Part shown: positions 31,944 through 40,699 of the stretch, in pieces | Layout: the number at the start of each line of letters is the position of its first letter | Position numbering within the stretch: the stretch's first letter is position 1 | Assembly (NCBI GenBank): GCA_050942695.1 | Contig: JBMNNU010000001.1 | Span: 1 to 44,022 of the forward strand | DNA: 44,022 bases | From: JBMNNU01 sp050942695 | GTDB lineage: Bacteria; Chloroflexota; UBA6077 | Reading direction: 5' to 3' | Notes under the pieces: model-generated | What the model was told of the DNA's origin: nothing | The model's database searches: none | Seen by the model: only the letters and a program-made list of their open reading frames with translations | Made by a program: the position numbers and the translations under genes

Positions 31944-34397
31944 ATGTTACGCAAGAAATTGCTACGTGACCTGTGGCGGCAACGATGGCAGGTTTCAGCG
32001 GTCATTTTCATCATCTTTCTGGGTACGGCGCTCTTCATCTCCTCCTATCTGGCCTATCAGAATCTCCGCGACAGCTATCGCGACGTTCAGGTCCGCACGA
32101 AACTGGCCGACGTAACTGTGGAAGTGACGAAGGTATCGGATAACCAGGCTCGCCAGGTCAGAAGATTGCCGGGAGTTGAAGCTGCTGAGGTGCAGTTGAT
32201 CGTCGACCTACCGGGGATCGTCCCCAAGGGGAGGGATCGAGAGGGCAACGCGTGCGAGGTGAAACCGGTGATCCGCCTCATCAGCATACCTCTCCGCGAA
32301 CAACCGCCGATAAATCAGATAATAATGGTCGACGGCCGCTACCCGAGACGTCAAGGAGAGGTGATTGTTGAGCACCATTTCGCCGACTACCACCACATCC
32401 GCTCAGGTGACGAAGTTCAGGTCGAGACCCCGGCGGGCAAGGAAACGCTCAAGATCGTGGGCGTGGGCGTTAACGCCGAATATCTCTGGGTTGCCCGCAG
32501 CCGCCAGGATGTTATGCCTTCGTCGTCTGAGTTTGGAGTGCTCTTCGTCCCTCGCCAGACACTCGCCGATCTAGGTCGCGCCGCACTCCAGGCTTTTCAA
32601 GAGAGCCCCAGTGATCTGGCGGAAGCGCAGCTTTATACCCTGCAGTTGGCGTCGGATGCCGATATGAGTAACAGGCTGATCTACAACCTAAAGCCTGGGG
32701 CCGACGCCGAGCAGATAGAGCGCAGGGTGGAGGGGTTATTGGGCAAGCAGAATGTGGTGACCACCACCCCCAGGGAACAACTGGTGGGCATCGAGTTGCT
32801 GCAGATGGACGTGGACGGATTCCAGGAGATGGCCGTGGCTTTCCCCTTTTTCTTCTTAACGGTGGCAGGCTTCATCGTCGCAGCGCTCATGAACCGGCAG
32901 GTGGACCAGGAGCGACCGATTATCGGCACGATGCTAGCTCTGGGGCTGAGTCGCCAGGCAGTGATGAAGCATTACATCAGTTACGGCCTGCTTATCGGTT
33001 TTCTCGGTGCGGCACTGGGAAGCGTAGCGGGTATCCTGATGGGTAACGAAATGACTGTGGCATATGCCGCAGAGCTGTACATACCGTTCGTGACAACACA
33101 TGTGGATTACGCCGTCGTTGCCTCGGGCTTCCTGACCGGCCTGCTCGTCCCCCTGGCAGCAGCTTTTCTTCCCGCGAGGCGCGCTGCCGGGCTCGAGCCC
33201 GCCCAAGCGATGAGAGTCTTTCTTCCCCAGCGTGTCCCCAGCCTGCAGCTTGGTAGCGGTTGGACTCGAGAGCTACCCCTGTGGCTGCGGCTGCCGCTTC
33301 GAGATATCGGGCGGCACCCCCTTCGCTCTCTAGGCACTGCTGCAGGAGTAGCCGCCGCCGTGATGTTGATCGTAACCACGGCTGGGTTGTTCGATTCCGT
33401 CGAACGAGGCCTTGCTCTCGCCTTCGACGAATCCCAGCTCTACGACCTGAGAGCCGATTTCTACACGCTTCGCTCGGCGAAGCAGTTGAGCTACAGCGTC
33501 CAGCGGTTGCGCGGGGTCCGGGAGGTCGAAACCATCCTCTCCCTGCCGGTACAGGTAACAAACCCGCAAACCGGCCGCTCCTACGACACAGTTCTCCAGG
33601 GATTGCCCAGCCCAAGCCGGCTCCTGAAGATCCTGGATTCCAGTGGTGTACCGCTACAGCCTAGCCATGGCCGCGTGCTCCTCGCCCGGTCCGTAGCCAA
33701 TGAACTCGGCGTGAAGGAGGGGGATAGGGTAAAGGTGAAGCAGTTGCCCAGGGGTTCGGATACCACGGTGACCATCGGCGCCCTGAGCGACGCCCTGATG
33801 GGTAACTCCATCGTCTTCACTGCGGAGGAGGCGGCAGAGGCCTTTGGAATGGCGGGCAAAGCTACCACAGTTCTCTTAACCGTGGACCCCGAGCGAGCAA
33901 AGGATGTGCGCTCCGACCTGGAAGATCTGGAGGGAGTGGCCCAGGTCACCGACCTGCGAATGATGAAAAGGCAGATCGAAGATCTCATGGGGCTAGGCTA
34001 TCTCTTTTTCGGATTAATGTTTGTTTTCGGCGTCGTGCTGGCCTCTGCCATACTGTTCAACACGGCTACGCTCAGCGTCCTGGAGAGGCAGCGAGAGCTG
34101 GCCACCATGCGAGCACTCGGTGTTCCGATGAGCGGTATAGCCCGACTGATAACGGTTGAAAACGGCCTGATTGCTCTGGTGGGATTGGGGATCGGTTTGC
34201 CTCTATCCGTGGCAAGCTTGTGGGGGTTACTGCTGCTGTTCTCCAGCGACCTCTTCAGCATGCCTTTCTGGCTACAGCCCCGCACCGTCATCGCATCCGT
34301 CTTCGGGGTCTCGGTGGTATTGCTCGTTGCGCAATGGCCGGCCTTGCGGCAGGTCGCGCAGCTCAACGTCGCCGAAGCCTCGAAGATGAGGGAGTGA
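31944..34397 (+). CDS. FtsX/MacB-type ABC permease with two FtsX domains
   Basis: The 817-residue permease starts with a membrane helix ('VSAVIFIIFLGTALFISSYL'). A large extracellular MacB-PCD-like domain follows to about residue 290. Then come three helices of a first FtsX domain ('MAVAFPFFFLTVAGFIVAAL', 'YGLLIGFLGAALGSVAGILM', 'VVASGFLTGLLVPLAAAFLP'), a further helix near 465, a second extracellular domain, and the last FtsX domain (about 680-815; 'GLMFVFGVVLASAILFNTAT', 'LATMRALGVPMSGIARLITV'). GGGAGGGG lies before the ATG. It forms an exporter with the ATPase upstream. No separate adaptor gene follows, so it may act in a single-membrane envelope, for instance on peptides or lipids. Confidence 0.9.
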   Translation: MLRKKLLRDLWRQRWQVSAVIFIIFLGTALFISSYLAYQNLRDSYRDVQVRTKLADVTVEVTKVSDNQARQVRRLPGVEAAEVQLIVDLPGIVPKGRDREGNACEVKPVIRLISIPLREQPPINQIIMVDGRYPRRQGEVIVEHHFADYHHIRSGDEVQVETPAGKETLKIVGVGVNAEYLWVARSRQDVMPSSSEFGVLFVPRQTLADLGRAALQAFQESPSDLAEAQLYTLQLASDADMSNRLIYNLKPGADAEQIERRVEGLLGKQNVVTTTPREQLVGIELLQMDVDGFQEMAVAFPFFFLTVAGFIVAALMNRQVDQERPIIGTMLALGLSRQAVMKHYISYGLLIGFLGAALGSVAGILMGNEMTVAYAAELYIPFVTTHVDYAVVASGFLTGLLVPLAAAFLPARRAAGLEPAQAMRVFLPQRVPSLQLGSGWTRELPLWLRLPLRDIGRHPLRSLGTAAGVAAAVMLIVTTAGLFDSVERGLALAFDESQLYDLRADFYTLRSAKQLSYSVQRLRGVREVETILSLPVQVTNPQTGRSYDTVLQGLPSPSRLLKILDSSGVPLQPSHGRVLLARSVANELGVKEGDRVKVKQLPRGSDTTVTIGALSDALMGNSIVFTAEEAAEAFGMAGKATTVLLTVDPERAKDVRSDLEDLEGVAQVTDLRMMKRQIEDLMGLGYLFFGLMFVFGVVLASAILFNTATLSVLERQRELATMRALGVPMSGIARLITVENGLIALVGLGIGLPLSVASLWGLLLLFSSDLFSMPFWLQPRTVIASVFGVSVVLLVAQWPALRQVAQLNVAEASKMRE

Positions 34398-34423
34398 CAG
34401 AACACCCGCAAGCCCCGCCAGAC

Positions 34424-34471
34424 GTTGTACGGTAGTGTATGCGGGATTGCGGAAATCGGACATCGTACAAC
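34424..34471. repeat. Inverted repeat downstream of the FtsX-type permease gene
   Basis: GTTGTACG (34424-34431) and CGTACAAC (34464-34471) are perfect 8-bp arms with 32 nt between. They lie just after the exporter stop. No T-run follows. It could be a weak terminator or an operator pair upstream of the MFS gene. Confidence 0.35.
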
Positions 34472-34604
34472 CCTGAGTGTCCAATTATCCACTTCTCGAA
34501 GGGTGGTAAAAGCTTCTAGCCATAGTAGAATCGTAAACTAAAGAACATCCAGATCCGGCGAAAGAAGATGTGACTCCGTTGGTGTTGACTGCGCTGGTGG
34601 AACG

Positions 34605-35756
34605 GTGCTAGGGCGCCGCGAACGCAGCCTTGCGGCGATCATGATATCGGGTATGATCGCCGGGATCAGCGACGGTATGACGGTTCCCCTGATACCGTTG
34701 GCACTGGAGCAGCGCGGGATCGATGTCATGGTCATCGGGCTCTACGCGGCGCTGCCCTGGGTTGCCCTGGTGGTAGGCGGGCCATTCATGCCCCGATTCG
34801 TCGCTGCGCTCGGCGCGATCAAGGCCTATGCTCTAGGTCTGGGGTTAACTGCGCTGGCGCTGCTGCTGTTCCCACTGTTCGACACCATGCCAGGATGGTT
34901 TCTCTTGAACCTGATCCTGGGGTTCGGGTGGGCTTTCCAGTGGATCGGCGCGGACACCTGGATAAACACCGTCGTTTCGGAGCGGACTCGCGGCCGCATA
35001 CTGGCACTTTCCGAGACCACCTGGGGAGGCACCGCCGCCTTAGGACCGCTCCTGCTTGGACTCATTGGGGTCGAAGGGGCACTACCATTCCTGATTGCCG
35101 CCTCCTTGCTAGTGATTGCCATCGCGCCGACGATCGCCGGTGCCGGGACGGTTCCCTCCCTGGATGGGAGCGGCGTATGGCGTCTAGACCTGGCCCCGGT
35201 ACTGCTGTTGCCGACGGCCACTGCCGGCGCTTTGGTAAGCGGTTTCGTAGACAGCACCGCTTTCGCGCTCCTGCCGCTCTACGGCCTCGAACTCGGGCTC
35301 GACCAGGCGACGACGGTGGTGATGCTGACGGCGATATCTGCAGGCAGCTCGCTGCTATTATTGCCGCTCGGGTGGCTTTCCGACCGTTTTGACCGTCAAC
35401 TGCTCCAGTTGGGCTGCGGGATGGCAGCCCTCGCAGGTGCCTTGCTGCTGCCATTCACCATCGGGACGACAGCGGTCGTGTGGCCTCTTCTGTTCTTGTG
35501 GGGAGGCGCGGTGTCAGGGCTCTACATGATCGCCAGTATACTGGTTGGCCAATATTTTAGGGGCGAGCAGCTTACCAGCGCCATCACAACCATGGCCATG
35601 ATCTACACGATAGGCAGCCTGCTCGGCCCCCTGCTGGGAGGGGCTATGCTGGCCGCATTCCCTCCACATGGGATGATGATAGGGCTAGGGTTCGCACTAG
35701 TCGCCTTTACCGGCCTGGCTATCCTCCAGCGCGACCACCAGATGCCGCCCGGTTAG
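34605..35756 (+). CDS. Major facilitator superfamily transporter (12 TM)
   Basis: The 383-residue membrane protein has about twelve helices: 'IMISGMIAGISDGMTVPLIP', 'ALPWVALVVGGPFMPRFVAA', 'LGFGWAFQWIGADTWINTVV', 'LLLLPLGWLSDRFDRQLLQL' (a 'GWLSDRFDR' loop like the MFS GxxxDRxGRR motif at the middle), and a C-terminal set from 'WPLLFLWGGAVSGLYMIASI'. It belongs to the exporter-like YfkF/MFS_1 group by appearance. The GTG start has only a poor GGTGG site nearby, and an ATG 12 codons on is possible. It converges on the long adaptor gene, with 17 nt between stops. Substrate unknown. Confidence 0.85.
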   Translation: MLGRRERSLAAIMISGMIAGISDGMTVPLIPLALEQRGIDVMVIGLYAALPWVALVVGGPFMPRFVAALGAIKAYALGLGLTALALLLFPLFDTMPGWFLLNLILGFGWAFQWIGADTWINTVVSERTRGRILALSETTWGGTAALGPLLLGLIGVEGALPFLIAASLLVIAIAPTIAGAGTVPSLDGSGVWRLDLAPVLLLPTATAGALVSGFVDSTAFALLPLYGLELGLDQATTVVMLTAISAGSSLLLLPLGWLSDRFDRQLLQLGCGMAALAGALLLPFTIGTTAVVWPLLFLWGGAVSGLYMIASILVGQYFRGEQLTSAITTMAMIYTIGSLLGPLLGGAMLAAFPPHGMMIGLGFALVAFTGLAILQRDHQMPPG

Positions 35757-35773
35757 ATCGACAAGAGCAGGTT

Positions 35774-37807
35774 CTACGTCCTCCTGATCTTATCTCCATT
35801 CTGGAGGTCGTTGTGGCCGGAGACGACCACCTCCTCGCCTGCCTGGAGCCCGTTGGCGATCTCCACCATCCCGTCCTGCCGCAGCCCAAGCTGGACGACT
35901 CGCTGCTCCACGACATCCTCCTTCACCACGAACAGCACGCTCTGCCCGGAGCGTGTGACCACCGCATCTTTGGGCACCAGCACCGCGTTCTCCTTTTCCT
36001 GGGTCAAGATGGTGACCTGTGCGAACATCCCCGCCCTGAGCTTGCCGCCGTGATCGTCAGGCCTTACCTTAACGGTAAAGGTCCGGCTTCTGGGATCCGC
36101 AGATGGGCCTATCACCGCCACCCTTGCCGGGAACACCGTCCCCGGATAGGCCGCCACGGTGATCTCCGCGCTCTGCCCCTCGCTGACCTGCCCTATCTGG
36201 CTCTCATCCACCCCCAGCACGAGTTCGACCTCACTCGAGATCACGCTGACTATCGGTGTTTGAGGGCTGACCAACGCCCCAACCGATAGGAACCTCTCCG
36301 AAACCACCCCGTCGATCGGGCTGATCACCTGCGTCTCAGCAAGCGCTATCTCGGCCATCTCCACCGCCGCCTGGGCCTGCTGCACCGAGGCTCCTGCCAT
36401 CTCCATATCGTGCTCCGTGTATGGGTTCATCGCAATCTCATATTGCTGCTCAGCCACCACCAGGGCGCTCTGCGCCTGAGCGATATCCTCTGCCCTTGCA
36501 GGTCTCTTCGCCATCTCCAACGCCTGCTCCGCCCGGATCACCGCGGCATCGGCTATCTTGATATCTTCCTCGGTCGGCCCGTCCTTCAACTGCTTCAACC
36601 GCGCCTCCGCGGCTGCGAGGTTGGCCTCAGCCTTCTGAAGATCCTCCTGCGTCGGGCCGCGCTTCATCTGGTCCACTCTGTGCCAGGCTGCCTCGTAAGA
36701 CGCCTTTGCTGAATCGTAGGCCGCCTGAGCAGCCGCCAGATCCGCTGGCAAGGGGTAGCTCTTCAGCAGCTCCAGCTTCTTGACGGCCGCCTCGTAGTTC
36801 TTGTACGCAGCATCGGCGCTCCGCTCAGCCTGTCCCGCGCTCGTAACGCCGGTAGTCGCCAGCTTCGTGATGTCGTTGTTGTCTGCTGCGAAATCCTTCC
36901 TATCGTCTGCAGCGTAAAGCGCAGCCCTGGCAGCCTCCACAGCAGCCTCGGCCGCCATGATGTCTGCTGGCTTGGGACCGGCTTGCACATCTGCCAGCCT
37001 CTCCTCCGCTGCCTTCATGTTGGCTCGGGCTGTGTCCAGAGCAGCCAACGCCTGCCCCCACTCCGTCTGAGTTGGCCACTGCTTGACCTGCTCCAGAGCG
37101 GCTTTCGCCTGGTCTACGGCTGCCTGGGCCTGCTGGATCTCCGTCTCCTTGGCCCCCTTCTTGACGGTCTCCGCCCTGGCTCTAGCCTCCTCCAGCGCGG
37201 CCTCCGCCGTGGCGATCTGCTCCTGCCTGCCGGTTTGCAGCGAAGCTAACTTGGCTCGAGCCGCATCTACGTTGGCCTTTGCCTGGGCTATCTGCTCTTC
37301 CCGCGACCCCGACTCCATGCTGGCCAGCTTGGCCCTCGCCGCCGCCAGATTGGCCTTAGCCTGGCTGAGCTGAGCCTGCAAGGTGGCCGAATCCAGCTCC
37401 GCTAGCACGTCACCCCTCTTTACCCTGCTGCCCACATCCACTGCAAGCTTCTCTATCCGCCCTGTGCTCTTGGGGAGCACGTTGACGCTGGAGACGGCAT
37501 TCACGTCCCCCGTGTAAGAGAGGTTGGCCGCGATCTTCCCCTCTTCGGCAACCACCGTTTTCACCGCCGACCCGCCAGGAGCCTGAGCGGCGGCGGCCGA
37601 AGGCTCCATCCCTCTGCCACCTAGAGCCAGTAATCCCGCTATAGCGAGCGCTACAGCCAATCCCCCGGCGCCCAGCCACCACCGCTTGGATACCGAAGGG
37701 GGGATGCGCTCCGCCAGCTTCCTTGGGATGCGGCTGCTCAGCATCTTCCCGAAACGCTCAGCCGGATTCACCACTTTGACGCCCCGTGCCAAAGCCCTGA
37801 ATTCCAT
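35774..37807 (-). CDS. Membrane fusion protein with very long repetitive coiled coil
   Basis: The 677-residue adaptor is a paralogue of 25613-27466. It has a cytoplasmic N-tail of about 45 residues, a membrane helix ('WLGAGGLAVALAIAGLLALG'), a lipoyl half ('STGRIEKLAVDVGSRVKRGD'), a coiled coil (about residues 140-490), the second lipoyl half ('VISPIDGVVSERFLSVGALV') and the barrel domain ('KLRAGMFAQVTILTQEKENA'). The coiled coil holds about ten units beginning SGSREEQIAQAK, KGAKETEIQQAQ, AGPKPADIMAAE, DGPTEEDIKIAD and similar. GGGAGG precedes the ATG. The nearest transporter genes are the DrrA-type ATPase upstream on the same strand and the ABC-2 permease further up, so a YbhG-like role is likely. 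Confidence 0.87.
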   Translation of the reverse strand: MEFRALARGVKVVNPAERFGKMLSSRIPRKLAERIPPSVSKRWWLGAGGLAVALAIAGLLALGGRGMEPSAAAAQAPGGSAVKTVVAEEGKIAANLSYTGDVNAVSSVNVLPKSTGRIEKLAVDVGSRVKRGDVLAELDSATLQAQLSQAKANLAAARAKLASMESGSREEQIAQAKANVDAARAKLASLQTGRQEQIATAEAALEEARARAETVKKGAKETEIQQAQAAVDQAKAALEQVKQWPTQTEWGQALAALDTARANMKAAEERLADVQAGPKPADIMAAEAAVEAARAALYAADDRKDFAADNNDITKLATTGVTSAGQAERSADAAYKNYEAAVKKLELLKSYPLPADLAAAQAAYDSAKASYEAAWHRVDQMKRGPTQEDLQKAEANLAAAEARLKQLKDGPTEEDIKIADAAVIRAEQALEMAKRPARAEDIAQAQSALVVAEQQYEIAMNPYTEHDMEMAGASVQQAQAAVEMAEIALAETQVISPIDGVVSERFLSVGALVSPQTPIVSVISSEVELVLGVDESQIGQVSEGQSAEITVAAYPGTVFPARVAVIGPSADPRSRTFTVKVRPDDHGGKLRAGMFAQVTILTQEKENAVLVPKDAVVTRSGQSVLFVVKEDVVEQRVVQLGLRQDGMVEIANGLQAGEEVVVSGHNDLQNGDKIRRT

Positions 37808-38170
37808 CCTCGTCCTCCCGACACAAAGCTGTCTGCTTTTTTTAGCAATCAGCTTTCAGCAGTCAGCTATCAGCTTTCTCTATCAAAACAGGCGATTATG
37901 CATCCTCTACTATCTTAATAACACATTGCCAATTATCAACGCCCCTAGTTTCAGCTTTTTACCTATCCTGACATCTGGAACCTTCAAACCTTCATCCTGT
38001 CATTCTAAGCCCCTACGCTGTCATTCTGGGTGTCGAGCGAGGAATCTCCACGATCCCTCCCTACCTACATGGAGATGCTTCATTCCGTTCAGCATGACAC
38101 CTCGCCACTCGCTTTTCGCTACTCGCTCTCTCGCCCTGAAGGCTGAAAGCTGACGGCTGATAGCTAAAAG
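37808..38170. repeat. 363-nt gene-free region bounded by inverted heptamer arrays
   Basis: The left array (37842-37876) has five 7-mers: TTAGCAA, TCAGCTT, TCAGCAG, TCAGCTA, TCAGCTT. The right array (38140-38174) on the opposite strand has ATAGCTT, TTAGCTA, TCAGCCG, TCAGCTT, TCAGCCT and runs into the stop codon of the ATPase gene. Between them lie a REP-like palindrome (38019-38099), a third 7-bp-period array of the ACTCGCT type (38098-38132), and AT-rich sequence without a clear promoter. No gene is seen. Confidence 0.7.
38019..38099. repeat. REP-like imperfect palindrome with TGTCATTCTG ends
   Basis: The element begins TGTCATTCTGGGTGTCGAGC and ends in a reverse complement that begins TGTCATGCTGAACGGAAT; both arms reach a CATCTCCA/AATCTCCA segment, so the 81 bp can fold on itself. 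A further TGTCATTCT stub stands at 37999. Short palindromes with this type of end occur dispersed in many bacterial genomes; that is recalled, not checked. Confidence 0.65.
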
Positions 38171-39091
38171 CTATCTACTCAGCACGCTGATGAAAACGTC
38201 CTCCAAAGACGGGCGTATCGCCTCGACCTTGCGAACCACCAGCCCGTGGCGCTCGAGGGACTCCCGCACCAGGGCCGGCCGGTCATCCGAGGGCTCCACC
38301 ACCAGGTGAAGCATACTGCCGTAGACTGCCACCTCTTTCACACCATCAACCGTAGGGAGCAGATCCAGAGCCGGCACCACCGGCTCGCACTCCACCTCCA
38401 GCAAGGAGCCGGGAACACCGGCTGCCTTGAGCGACTCCGGGCTCTCGCAGGCGACCAGCTTGCCCGCCAGCATCAGGCTCACCCTATGGGCGTGCTCGGC
38501 CTCGTCCATGTAGTGGGTGGTCACGAAGACCGTAACCCCGCCATCAGAGAGATCGTAGATCATATCCCAGACGCGGCGCCGCGACACGGGGTCCACGCCT
38601 GCGGTGGGCTCGTCCAGGAACAGAATCGGCGGGCTGTGGACTATCGAGCAGGCCAGGGCCAGCCGCTGCCGCCATCCGCCGGAAAGGTTAGCCGCGAGCT
38701 CGTCGCCCCGCCCCTCCAGCCCCGCCATGGCGATCAGCTCGTCTATCCGGGAGCGCTGCTTCCCCTGCGGCACCTGATACACGCCCGCGTAAAACTCCAG
38801 ATTCTCACGAGCCGTAAGCTCCTCGTAGAGAGAGAAGCGCTGGGACATGTAGCCGATATGCTCCTTCACCCGATCGCTCTCCTCGCGGATATCGAATCCC
38901 GCAACCTTTCCCGTGCCGGATGTGGGGGTGATGATTCCGCACAGCATCCGGATGGTTGTGGTCTTTCCGCAGCCGTTGGGGCCGAGGAAGGCGAAGATCT
39001 CTCCCCGGCCTACCTGGAAGGAGACGCCATCCACTGCCGTGAAGTCGCCGAACTTTTTCGTTAAGTTGAGTGCTTCTACAGTGTATTGCAT
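38171..39091 (-). CDS. DrrA-type ABC transporter ATPase (first of two)
   Basis: The 306-residue ATPase belongs to an ABC-2 exporter. Walker A is GPNGCGKT ('FAFLGPNGCGKTTTIRMLCG'), the Q-loop region is 'GYMSQRFSLYEELTARENLE', the signature is LSGGWRQR, Walker B is 'ILFLDEPTAGVD', and the switch is 'FVTTHYMDEA'. The C-terminal 80 residues form the regulatory extension ending 'LEDVFISVLSR', as in DrrA/YbhF. It starts 7 nt after the EmrB-like stop, in one run with the genes upstream. Together with 41834-42811 it looks like the two halves of a YbhF-type double ATPase coded separately. Confidence 0.9.
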   Translation of the reverse strand: MQYTVEALNLTKKFGDFTAVDGVSFQVGRGEIFAFLGPNGCGKTTTIRMLCGIITPTSGTGKVAGFDIREESDRVKEHIGYMSQRFSLYEELTARENLEFYAGVYQVPQGKQRSRIDELIAMAGLEGRGDELAANLSGGWRQRLALACSIVHSPPILFLDEPTAGVDPVSRRRVWDMIYDLSDGGVTVFVTTHYMDEAEHAHRVSLMLAGKLVACESPESLKAAGVPGSLLEVECEPVVPALDLLPTVDGVKEVAVYGSMLHLVVEPSDDRPALVRESLERHGLVVRKVEAIRPSLEDVFISVLSR

Positions 39092-39098
39092 GTTACCA

Positions 39099-40691
39099 CT
39101 ACATCGCCGGCATCCCGCCGCGGGCTCGCTTGTCGGCGCGCTCGTTTTTTAGGGTCAGCCCCGGCAGCAGCCCAAGCCACAGCACTATCGCAGTGATCAG
39201 GAAGGTATCGTTGAATGCCATAACGAAGGCCTGCTCTGCGATGCGGCCCTCCAGAAAGCCGTTCACCGCTATCCTTACCTGGTCCGGCATCAATCCCGCT
39301 CGGGCCATCTGGGCCTGCAGCGCGTTGATCGTAGTCACTGCGGTGGGTGAGAACTGGTTGACCGTCTGGACCAGGTTGGCGCTGTGGAAGGCCATGCGCT
39401 GGCTGTCCACAACGGTCATCACCGAGAGCCCAATCGGCCCTCCCAGATTGCGCGCGAGGCTCAGGATACCCGAGGCTACGCCGCTCATCTCCACCGGCAC
39501 CCTGGCGAGAGCTGCGCTGGTCATGGGCGCCATCAGCAGCCCGACCCCCAGGCCCGATATGAACATCGGGCGCACCAGGTCCATAACCCCTGAGGACGAG
39601 TTCAGAAAGGTGAAGCCGTAGGTCCCGTAGCCCGCGATGGCGATTCCGAGAAAGGCGGGGAGCTTGGGTCCGAGCTTATCGGCCAGCTTCCCCCCGATTG
39701 GGGCCGTGCACATGATGCCGAATGCCGTCGGCAGCATCATCAAACCCCGCTTGGTGGGGCCGTAACCGAGGATGTTGCCCATGAAGAAGGGGAGAAGGAA
39801 AGTGGCCCCAGTCTCCACTGAAAGCATCATCAGATTGGTCCCCAACACCGTGAGGTAGTTACGGCGCCTGAACAGGAGCGATGGGATCAGCGGCTGGGCT
39901 GTGCTGGTCTGGTGCACGATGAAAACGAACATCAGGAAAGCCGCCAACCAGAAGCAGCCGAAGATCAGCAGGGAACCCCAACCCGCTTCGGGTCCTTCGT
40001 TGATGCCGAACAGCAGGAAGCTTATGCTGCTTGCCAGCACTATCGCCCCCACGTAGTCAAAGCTGCCTTCGCCCCTGGCCCTGTCCCTCGGCACGACCAG
40101 CAGGGCTAAGAAGATCGCCAGCAGCCCGATAGGTACGTTGACGTAGAAGATCGAGCGCCATCCGAAGTTATCTACAAGCACCCCCCCGAGCACAGGGCCG
40201 AACATAACCGCCGAGATCCCAGCCGAGCTGTAGAGACCGAGAGCCTGGCCTTTCTGGCTGCTCGGGAAGCTGTTGTTCACTATAGATAGGGCGATCGGAT
40301 ACATATTGGAAGCACCTACAGCCTGGATCACTCGGAATAGCACCAGCGAGGGGGTGTTCCAGGCCATCCCGCAGAGGGCCGATCCGATCACGAAGGTGGC
40401 GAAGCCGAAAAGGTAGGAGCGCTTGAGGCCGAAAAGGTCTCCTATCCGGCCCATGATGGGCATCAGGGAGCCGTTGGTCAGGAGGTAGCCGATGGAAACC
40501 CATTTGATCCCCTCGAAGTTGGTGCCGAAAGAGCTAGCGATGTTGGGTATGGCCACGGCGACGATGGTGCTATCGAGCATGCCCATCATCGAACCGATGG
40601 AAACCACCAACAGCACGAGCCATTTCCGGCTACCGAGATCTTCCGGCTCGTCCACAGCCGTCGCTTGCGATGGCAGCCTATTCTCGGCCAT
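39099..40691 (-). CDS. DHA2-family (EmrB/QacA-like) MFS drug exporter, 14 TM
   Basis: The 530-residue proton antiporter begins 'KWLVLLVVSIGSMMGMLDST' 'IVAVAIPNIASSFG', the classic DHA2 first helix with Asp. Motif A-like 'MPIMGRIGDLFGLKRSYLFG' and the antiporter motif C 'GPVLGGVLVDNFGWRSIFYV' are clear, and about fourteen helices fit. The ATG is preceded by AAGGAG, which overlaps the stop of the adaptor gene. It is co-transcribed with the EmrA-like protein and the PadR regulator. The cargo is probably lipophilic drugs or metabolites, by family. Confidence 0.92.
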   Translation of the reverse strand: MAENRLPSQATAVDEPEDLGSRKWLVLLVVSIGSMMGMLDSTIVAVAIPNIASSFGTNFEGIKWVSIGYLLTNGSLMPIMGRIGDLFGLKRSYLFGFATFVIGSALCGMAWNTPSLVLFRVIQAVGASNMYPIALSIVNNSFPSSQKGQALGLYSSAGISAVMFGPVLGGVLVDNFGWRSIFYVNVPIGLLAIFLALLVVPRDRARGEGSFDYVGAIVLASSISFLLFGINEGPEAGWGSLLIFGCFWLAAFLMFVFIVHQTSTAQPLIPSLLFRRRNYLTVLGTNLMMLSVETGATFLLPFFMGNILGYGPTKRGLMMLPTAFGIMCTAPIGGKLADKLGPKLPAFLGIAIAGYGTYGFTFLNSSSGVMDLVRPMFISGLGVGLLMAPMTSAALARVPVEMSGVASGILSLARNLGGPIGLSVMTVVDSQRMAFHSANLVQTVNQFSPTAVTTINALQAQMARAGLMPDQVRIAVNGFLEGRIAEQAFVMAFNDTFLITAIVLWLGLLPGLTLKNERADKRARGGMPAM

Positions 40692-40699
40692 CTCCCCGG

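Noticed and set aside
37842..38174. CRISPR array
   Set aside because: Units are 7 bp with no spacers; no cas genes are present.
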